Assembly (NCBI RefSeq): GCF_900112085.1
Contig: NZ_FOJY01000024.1
Span: 1-34,582 of the forward strand
Direction: 5' to 3'
DNA: 34,582 nucleotides
Origin: Acetitomaculum ruminis DSM 5522
Lineage (GTDB): Bacteria; Bacillota; Clostridia; Lachnospirales; Lachnospiraceae
The position numbers were made by a program, and so were the translations under genes. Positions within the stretch are counted from its first letter, which is position 1; the number at the start of each line of letters is the position of its first letter. Under the pieces are notes generated by a model. That model was not told the origin of the DNA and did not search any database. It saw nothing but the letters and a program-made list of their open reading frames with translations. Positions 24,591 through 30,066 of this stretch are shown one piece after another.

Positions 24591-25451
24591 ATGAGAATAA
24601 TTAATCTTATTGAGAATACACCAGGAAAATCAGAATGCAAATATGAGCATGGATTATCCTTTTATATTAAAACCCCAAATCATAAGGTATTGGTTGATTT
24701 TGGACAAAGCGATAAATTCATTGAAAATGCAAGAGTTTTGGGAATAGATTTGAAATCAATAGATACAGCAGTTCTAAGTCATGGACATTATGACCATTCG
24801 ACAGGTCTTAAGTCTTTTGTGAAAATTAATAATTCGTCTGATATTTATATGCAGAAGTCCGTAGAGGGAAAATTTTATGCAGACGATGGAGAAATGCTTT
24901 TGAGCGATCGTTATAGATACATTGGCATTGACAAAGAGATTCTAAAATTACCTCAGGTTAAGCTTTTACAAAAAGACTATGTAATTGATAATGAGCTGGA
25001 GATATTTACAATAAAAAAAAGAACCCATCCACTGCCATTTACAAATAATCGTCTTTTAATCAAAACTGAAAAAGGTTATATTCAGGATGATTTTGAGCAT
25101 GAGCATTATCTGCTCATAAGAGAAAACAATATGACGGTGCTTATTTCCGGTTGTGCTCACAATGGGATTTTGAGCATTCTGGATGCTTATAAAGAAAAAT
25201 ACGCAAGTTTACCGGATTTTGTGATAAGTGGCTTTCATTTAATGGTAAAGGGTGATTACAAAGAAAATGAGCTTAGCCAGGTAAGAGATATTGCCAAAAA
25301 ACTAAGCCAATATAAAACAAAATTTTTTACCTGTCACTGTACCGGAATTTTTGCATATGAAGAAATGAAAAAAATTATGGGAGATAAGTTAGAATATATC
25401 CATTCCGGTGAAGAAGTGGAACAAAGTGCCACTGCGTTCATGAGAAAGTAG
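24591..25451 (+). CDS. Metallo-beta-lactamase-fold hydrolase (COG1237-like)
   Basis: 286 residues. Metal motif SHGHYDHSTGL (about 62-72) with later ligands in SGCAHNGIL and SGFHLM, and a C-terminal CHCTG...EEMKKIMGDKLEYIHSGEE segment, characteristic of the COG1237 group. That group includes proteins annotated as beta-ribofuranosylaminobenzene 5'-phosphate-related enzymes, but the substrate of most members is unknown. The last codons (TAFMRK and stop) are contributed by a repeat element at 25430-25469, so the native C-terminus may have been replaced. Co-directional with the unknown gene upstream. Confidence 0.87.
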   Translation: MRIINLIENTPGKSECKYEHGLSFYIKTPNHKVLVDFGQSDKFIENARVLGIDLKSIDTAVLSHGHYDHSTGLKSFVKINNSSDIYMQKSVEGKFYADDGEMLLSDRYRYIGIDKEILKLPQVKLLQKDYVIDNELEIFTIKKRTHPLPFTNNRLLIKTEKGYIQDDFEHEHYLLIRENNMTVLISGCAHNGILSILDAYKEKYASLPDFVISGFHLMVKGDYKENELSQVRDIAKKLSQYKTKFFTCHCTGIFAYEEMKKIMGDKLEYIHSGEEVEQSATAFMRK

Positions 25452-25476
25452 CGAAGCGGATTCCGAATGTCCGCTT
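25430..25476 (+). repeat. Interspersed repeat with hairpin (copy 2)
   Basis: The 40 bases at 25430-25469 match 34543-34582 with a single difference. AAGCGGA (25454-25460) pairs with TCCGCTT (25470-25476) around a 9-base loop TTCCGAATG. It spans the stop of the hydrolase gene and runs into an FtsX remnant. In the hydrolase frame, the sequence after the stop reads RSGFRMSALL, which looks like a mobile or palindromic repeat family of the host genome. Confidence 0.7.
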
Positions 25477-25492
25477 TACTACACCTAAGGTC

Positions 25493-25606
25493 TTCTATTT
25501 TGTAACATATGGTGCTATTATGGCACTTTATCTTGTAATTAATAGAATACTTATGATAAAATCGGATAAATATACACCGGCACAGATACTTAAAAATAGA
25601 GAGTAG
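25493..25606 (+). pseudogene. C-terminal remnant of an FtsX-like ABC permease
   Basis: The frame reads FYFVTYGAIMALYLVINRIL, then continues to SPAEALKNRE-like residues (TPAQILKNRE) and a stop at 25604-25606. This is the last membrane helix and tail motif of FtsX/BceB-type permeases. There is no start or RBS; the frame upstream runs into the repeat. No ATPase or intact permease is nearby. Confidence 0.55.
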
Positions 25607-25668
25607 TATGTGATTTTTTACTTATGAAGAAATAAAAAAAATATGGGAGATATGTGAGGTGACAAGTT

Positions 25669-26046
25669 ATGGCATTTTTTATAGTAATGTTTATATGCAA
25701 TATGCTTATACCCTTAATAATGATTCTTTGTGGCTATTTTATGTGGAAACATCCCCCTAAAAAAATAAATTGGGCTATTGGTTATAGAACAAAGATGTCT
25801 ATGAAGAGTAAGGATACCTGGAAGTTTGCCCATGATTACTGTGGCAGGTTATGGTTTAAAATCGGCCTGATACTATTAATACCTACTGGGATTGTACAGA
25901 TACCTTTTATCCATTCTTCGGATGATGTAATAGGAATAATGACTCTTGTGATAGAAACTGTCCAGATTGTTTTTTTATTTGTCAGCCTTATTCCGGTAGA
26001 AATAAAACTTAGAAAGATATTTGACGGGAACGGTAATAGAAAATAA
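25669..26046 (+). CDS. SdpI-family membrane protein
   Basis: 125 residues with three membrane segments (about 3-24, 66-84, 92-112). The conserved SdpI motif is IGYRTKMSMKSKDTWKFAHD, followed by YCGRLWFK. SdpI in Bacillus protects against the SdpC killing factor, but most family members have no known toxin, and no sdpABC-like genes are visible here. RBS GAGGTGA lies 8 bases before the ATG. Confidence 0.8.
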   Translation: MAFFIVMFICNMLIPLIMILCGYFMWKHPPKKINWAIGYRTKMSMKSKDTWKFAHDYCGRLWFKIGLILLIPTGIVQIPFIHSSDDVIGIMTLVIETVQIVFLFVSLIPVEIKLRKIFDGNGNRK

Positions 26047-26069
26047 TTCATAAAATATTCTCCGATTTT

Positions 26070-26135
26070 TTGATTATGTGATTTTAGCAACATATTTGTG
26101 TGAGAGATTATATTAAAATGAAATCACAAAATCAA
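26070..26135. promoter_or_regulatory. 15-bp inverted repeat in the leader of the Fe-S protein gene
   Basis: TTGATTATGTGATTT (26070-26084) pairs with AAATCACAAAATCAA (26121-26135) with one mismatch and a 36-base loop. It lies directly upstream of the AGGAGG at 26141-26146. It could be paired regulator sites (each arm has a TGTGAT/ATCACA half-site) or an mRNA stem. Confidence 0.45.
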
Positions 26136-26157
26136 GTAATAGGAGGTTAATAGATTT

Positions 26158-26883
26158 ATGATACGCAAGATAATAAATATAGATGAAGAAAAGTGCACAG
26201 GTTGTGGGATATGTGCCGGGGCATGTCACGAAGGTGCCATAGAAATGATTGATGGAAAGGCTAAACTTGTTAGAGAAAACTTTTGTGATGGATTTGGTGA
26301 TTGCCTTCCATCTTGCCCTACAGGCGCAATTACCTTTGAGGAAAGGGAAGCTGCCGAATATGATGAAGCTGCTGTTAATAAAGCAAAAGAGTTAAAAAAT
26401 TATCAGAATGGCTCTCATGAGGGACTGGTAAGTGGCTGTCCGGGGTCAAAATTTATGAAATTTGAGAAAAAAGAAGATTCAAAGAATGATATAAGCCTGG
26501 ACAGATTTGCTTCACATCCTTCAAGGCTTGAACAGTGGCCTTGTCAGATAAAGCTTCTTCCAACAACAGGAGATTTTTACAATAATGCAAAGCTGCTTAT
26601 CGCAGCAGACTGCACAGCTTATGCATATGCCAATATGCACGAGGATTTTATGAAAGGAAAGGTCACAATGATAGGCTGTCCAAAGCTGGATGAGGGAGAT
26701 TATACTGAGAAATTGACAGAAATAATCAGCAACAATGACATTGCAAGTGTTACAATAGTAAGAATGGAAGTACCTTGTTGTGGAGGACTTCAAAAAGCAG
26801 CCCAAAATGCCATAAAAAACAGTGGAAAGTTTTTTCCTTGGCATGTTGTGACAATTTCAAGAAACGGTGAAATAATTGAATAA
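26158..26883 (+). CDS. Ferredoxin-domain Fe-S protein of unknown partner
   Basis: 241 residues. The N-terminal 2[4Fe-4S] ferredoxin domain has C-x2-C-x2-C-x3-C at residues about 13-23 (CTGCGICAGAC) and a second, irregular motif (CDGFGDCLPSCP) with a widened Cys spacing. The C-terminal about 160 residues carry further Cys motifs (SGCPGS, AADCTAYAYA, MIGCPKLDE, VPCCGG). This architecture is known in anaerobes, often near hcp or CooS-type genes, and is presumed to transfer electrons. It lies next to the Rrf2/CooS locus but has its own leader and converges with the Rrf2 gene. RBS AGGAGG. Confidence 0.8.
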   Translation: MIRKIINIDEEKCTGCGICAGACHEGAIEMIDGKAKLVRENFCDGFGDCLPSCPTGAITFEEREAAEYDEAAVNKAKELKNYQNGSHEGLVSGCPGSKFMKFEKKEDSKNDISLDRFASHPSRLEQWPCQIKLLPTTGDFYNNAKLLIAADCTAYAYANMHEDFMKGKVTMIGCPKLDEGDYTEKLTEIISNNDIASVTIVRMEVPCCGGLQKAAQNAIKNSGKFFPWHVVTISRNGEIIE

Positions 26884-26902
26884 CTAAGCAGTAAAATGAT
26901 AA

Positions 26903-26938
26903 AAAAAGGAATGTGGCAAATACGCTATATTCCTTTTT
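26903..26938. terminator. Bidirectional terminator between Fe-S protein and Rrf2 genes
   Basis: AAAAAGGAAT (26903-26912) pairs perfectly with ATTCCTTTTT (26929-26938) with a 16-base loop. A/T runs on both sides allow termination in both directions. Confidence 0.85.
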
Positions 26939-26952
26939 GCTTTATTGTAATC

Positions 26953-27354
26953 TTATGAATTAACTAAATCAGAAAGCTTTTTTCCGTAAAAGAAATCTTT
27001 CTCAAGTGTGTAGAACTCTGTCCACATAAATAAAGTTTTACATACTTCTTCACGGGGGCAATCAGTGGCACCATCAGCAAGACAAGAAACAGGAGCGAGG
27101 CTTCCTTCAAGCAATTCTATAATTTCGCCAACAGAATATTCTTCCGGTTTTCTGGTGAGTTTGTAACCGCCGCCTTTACCGCTGACACCTACTACAAGTC
27201 CCCCATGTACCAATTCTTTAACAATAATTTCCAGATATTTTTTTGAAATATCCTGTCTATTAGCAATATCCTTTAATGGAATATAAGTATCAGGATCTTG
27301 TTGTGACAAATCTATCATGACGCGGAGTGCGTATCTTCCTTTTGTTCCAAACAT
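26953..27354 (-). CDS. Rrf2/IscR-family regulator with Fe-S cysteine triad
   Basis: 133 residues. A winged HTH starts MFGTKGRYALRVMIDLSQ, the standard Rrf2 opening, and includes DIANRQDISKKYLEIIVKEL (helix-turn-helix) and the wing GKGGGYKL. Three cysteines, C-x7-C-x5-C in SCLADGATDCPREEVCK, match the cluster-binding triad of Fe-S-sensing members. It probably senses Fe-S status, NO or redox state. The ATG at 27354 has AGGAGG (27365-27370 on the complement) at correct spacing; an earlier ATG at 27408 only adds non-family residues. It is divergent from the ABC/CooS operon, which it probably controls. Confidence 0.9.
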   Translation of the reverse strand: MFGTKGRYALRVMIDLSQQDPDTYIPLKDIANRQDISKKYLEIIVKELVHGGLVVGVSGKGGGYKLTRKPEEYSVGEIIELLEGSLAPVSCLADGATDCPREEVCKTLFMWTEFYTLEKDFFYGKKLSDLVNS

Positions 27355-27374
27355 ATTATTTATTCCTCCTATCC

Positions 27375-27400
27375 ACCTATTATAACCTAGGTAAATAGGT
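27375..27400. promoter_or_regulatory. Candidate Rrf2 autoregulatory operator
   Basis: ACCTATT-N12-AATAGGT forms a 7-bp inverted repeat, with an 8-base palindrome ACCTAGGT (27385-27392) inside it. It lies just upstream of the Rrf2 RBS, in its leader. The right part (TAGGTAAATAG) resembles the direct repeats at 27442 and 27483. Confidence 0.5.
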
Positions 27401-27441
27401 GAATGCAAATAATTTTACAGACTTAACTATCAATATAATTT

Positions 27442-27456
27442 ATAGCAGGCAATAGT
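27442..27456. promoter_or_regulatory. Direct repeat 1 of candidate Rrf2 site
   Basis: ATAGCAGGCAATAGT differs from the copy at 27483-27497 at two of 15 positions and lies 41 bases (about four helical turns) upstream of it. Confidence 0.45.
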
Positions 27457-27477
27457 TTTTGCATATAGTAAAACCCA

Positions 27478-27506
27478 TTGACATAGTAGGTAATAGTATT
27501 TATATT
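27478..27506 (+). promoter_or_regulatory. Promoter of the ABC/CooS operon with embedded operator
   Basis: Consensus -35 TTGACA (27478-27483), a 17-base spacer and -10 TATATT (27501-27506). The direct repeat ATAGTAGGTAATAGT (27483-27497) fills the spacer, so a protein bound there should block RNA polymerase. This suggests repression by the divergent Rrf2 protein. Confidence 0.7.
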
Positions 27507-27548
27507 AAAATCAATATTTAAAATCAAGCAGCAAAGGAGAATGAAGAA

Positions 27549-28493
27549 ATGAAGAAGATATTGATACCATTTTTATTTTTAACATTAACACTATCACTGG
27601 TATTAACAGGGTGCGGTAATAAGACTAGTGAGGCTAAAAGCGAAAAAGAGGTTGTTAAAATTGCATATCTGCCAATCACCCACTCATTGGCAGCACTTGA
27701 AGAAGCAAAGGAACTTGAGGCTGGTGAAAATGGAAATATTGAAGTTGAGTTAGTAAAGTATGGTTCCTGGCCGGAACTTTTAGATGCTTTAAACTCAGGG
27801 CAGGTTGATGGTGCATCAGTTCTCATTGAACTTGCAATGAAATCAAAGTCAGAGGGGGTAGGAATTAAGGCGGTAGCTCTTGGACATAAGGATGGAAATG
27901 TTATCGTTGTATCAAATGATGTAAAAGATGGAGCAGACTTAAAGGGTAGAACAATTGCGATTCCACACAGACAATCGAGCCATAACATCTTAGTGAACCT
28001 TGCATTAGAAAAAAATGGTTTAACAATTAACGACATTAACGTAGTTGAACTTGCACCAACTGAAATGCCTTCAGCACTTGCAGCCGGAACAGTAGATGGC
28101 TATTGCGTGGCAGAGCCATTTGGAGCTGTGGGAGTTTCAAATGGAACTGGTAAGGTTTTATATGAATCTAATGAACTTTGGGAAGACAGTGCATGCTGTG
28201 CACTTGTTCTTACTGATAAATTTATCGATGAAAGAACGGATGTTGCAAAGGAATATGTTGCACAATATAAGGAGGCAGGAAACAGTCTTACAGATGACGA
28301 GGCAGAAGCAGTAGCAAAAGAATACCTGAATCAAAAAGATGATGTTCTTGATATTTCTCTTCAGTGGATTTCATATGATGATTTGGAGTTGACAAAAGAT
28401 GTTTATAACTCACTTGTTGAAAAGGTAAAGAAGTATGGATTGAGTGATAATCCACCTGTCTATGAAGATTTTGTACTTAGTGATTTTGATTAA
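27549..28493 (+). CDS. NitT/TauT-type ABC transporter substrate-binding lipoprotein
   Basis: 314 residues. A lipoprotein signal peptide ends in the lipobox LTGC with C22 as the lipidated Cys. The mature protein is a type II periplasmic-binding fold of the nitrate/sulfonate/taurine/thiamine-precursor group (VVKIAYLPITHSLAALEEAK, then LNSGQVDGASVLIELA and the hinge region GTVDGYCVAEPFGA). The substrate is not predictable. First gene of a four-gene operon with permease, ATPase and a CooS homologue, so it probably delivers the substrate or a related small molecule of that enzyme, or a metal/cofactor. RBS AAAGGAG. Confidence 0.87.
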   Translation: MKKILIPFLFLTLTLSLVLTGCGNKTSEAKSEKEVVKIAYLPITHSLAALEEAKELEAGENGNIEVELVKYGSWPELLDALNSGQVDGASVLIELAMKSKSEGVGIKAVALGHKDGNVIVVSNDVKDGADLKGRTIAIPHRQSSHNILVNLALEKNGLTINDINVVELAPTEMPSALAAGTVDGYCVAEPFGAVGVSNGTGKVLYESNELWEDSACCALVLTDKFIDERTDVAKEYVAQYKEAGNSLTDDEAEAVAKEYLNQKDDVLDISLQWISYDDLELTKDVYNSLVEKVKKYGLSDNPPVYEDFVLSDFD

Positions 28494-28519
28494 TAATGAT
28501 ATAGCAAAGGGAAAATAGC

Positions 28520-29281
28520 ATGAAAAAAATTCTATCTTTTAGATATGTAGTTGTATCAATTTTAATTTTAATAGGAATATGGGAAATCTTGTTTTTAGTA
28601 AACGATTATAGCGAGGCTTTATTTCCATCACCATTTATGGCTTTTAAAGCTTTAATAGAGATGATTGTTTCCGGACAGTTATTGGAATCCATAATTACAA
28701 GTATGGGGCGCTTTGTAATCGGTTATGGACTATCAGTAATCGTAGCTGTAATACTGGGACTTATACTTGGAAGTTTGCCAGGGGCTTTTAAATATATTAA
28801 TCCAACATTACAGTTACTTAGACCAATTTCCCCAACAGCCTGGATGCCATTTGTAGTATTGTTGTTTGGAATAGGAGATTTACCAGCGATAGTGATTATT
28901 TTCATAGCAGCATTTTTCCCTGTGCTACTTTCTACGGTTTCCGCCGTAATGAAAATAGATGATATCTATTTTAGAGTATCTGAAAATTTTGGAATAAAGC
29001 AGCCACAGCTTATATGGAAGGTAATCCTTCCTGCTGCTTTTCCGGGAATAGCCAATTCTATTCATTTAGCTTTAGGAAGTGCCTGGATTTTTTTGGTAGC
29101 AGGTGAAATGGTAGGAGCTCAATCGGGACTTGGTTATCAGATTATCGATGCAAGAAATAATGTTAGAGCAGATATTTTATTGGCAACCATTCTTGTGATT
29201 GGCTTGATAGGATTGCTTCTTGATTTCTTAATAGGCGCTCTTGAAAAGAAGATTTTAAAAGCTTGGGGAGGTGAACAATGA
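28520..29281 (+). CDS. NitT/TauT-type ABC transporter permease
   Basis: 253 residues with about six membrane segments and the BPD_transp_1 domain. The EAA-type coupling motif is around ENFGIKQPQLIWKVILPAAFPGI. The start ATG is preceded by AAAGGG-type RBS. The stop overlaps the ATPase start (ATGA). It forms the transmembrane channel for the binding protein encoded 26 bases upstream. Confidence 0.9.
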   Translation: MKKILSFRYVVVSILILIGIWEILFLVNDYSEALFPSPFMAFKALIEMIVSGQLLESIITSMGRFVIGYGLSVIVAVILGLILGSLPGAFKYINPTLQLLRPISPTAWMPFVVLLFGIGDLPAIVIIFIAAFFPVLLSTVSAVMKIDDIYFRVSENFGIKQPQLIWKVILPAAFPGIANSIHLALGSAWIFLVAGEMVGAQSGLGYQIIDARNNVRADILLATILVIGLIGLLLDFLIGALEKKILKAWGGEQ

Positions 29282-30054
29282 TGTCTTATATTCATATAGA
29301 AAATGCAGGAAAAACATTTAAAGAAAATGGACAGGAGTTTACTGCCCTTTTGGATGTAAATCTTGATATAGAAAAAGGAGAGTTTATTTGTCTTCTTGGC
29401 CCGTCAGGATGCGGTAAGAGCACACTTCTAAATGCTATTGCAGGTTTTGATCTTGTAAACAAAGGAAGTATCAAAATAGATGGTAAAGAAGTTGCGGCAC
29501 CAAGTGATAGAAATGTAACGATATTTCAAAATTATGGATTGTTACCATGGCGAACGGTTATAAAAAATGTGGAACTTGGACTTGAAGCAAAAAAAATAGA
29601 TAAGGCTAAAAGGAGAGAAATAGCAAAAAAATATTTGGGACTGGTCAAACTTGAGAAATTTGAAAATAGTTTTCCAAGGCAACTTTCCGGTGGAATGAAG
29701 CAGCGTGTTGCCATAGCCAGGGCATTGGCCGTGGAGCCGGATATTGTTTTTATGGATGAACCATTCGGCGCTCTTGATGCAATAACAAGAATGAAACTTC
29801 AAGATGATATTTTGGAAATTTGTAAAAACGAAAAGAAAACAATCATATTTGTTACACATGATATAGAAGAGGCAGTTTATCTTGCAGATAGGATTGTTAT
29901 TATGACACCAAATCCTGGTAAAGTGAAAAGTGTTATTACAGTTCCACTTCATCACCTAAGAGATAGAACCAGTGGAGATTTCTTACTGGTAAGGGATAAG
30001 ATTTTTGATTTATTGAACATGAAAACAGAAGAATTAATCGAATATACGATATAA
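29278..30054 (+). CDS. NitT/TauT-type ABC transporter ATPase
   Basis: 258 residues. Walker A is GPSGCGKST, the Q-loop lies in FQNYGLLPW, the signature is LSGGMKQRVAIARALA, Walker B is IVFMDEPFGALD and the H-loop is VTHDIEEA. The architecture matches SsuB/TauB/NrtD-type import ATPases with no extra regulatory domain. A second in-frame ATG follows directly (29281); GGAGGTGA serves either. 12 bases separate it from the CooS gene, so the four genes form one transcript. Confidence 0.93.
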   Translation: MMSYIHIENAGKTFKENGQEFTALLDVNLDIEKGEFICLLGPSGCGKSTLLNAIAGFDLVNKGSIKIDGKEVAAPSDRNVTIFQNYGLLPWRTVIKNVELGLEAKKIDKAKRREIAKKYLGLVKLEKFENSFPRQLSGGMKQRVAIARALAVEPDIVFMDEPFGALDAITRMKLQDDILEICKNEKKTIIFVTHDIEEAVYLADRIVIMTPNPGKVKSVITVPLHHLRDRTSGDFLLVRDKIFDLLNMKTEELIEYTI

Positions 30055-30066
30055 AGGAGAAAAATA

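Noticed and set aside
27355-27408. N-terminal extension of the Rrf2 protein from an ATG at 27408
   Set aside because: The extension reads through the RBS and the candidate operator, and Rrf2 proteins begin at MFGTKGRYALR.
29542-29955. 137-codon minus-strand frame
   Set aside because: Entirely inside the ABC ATPase gene on the other strand, with no RBS.
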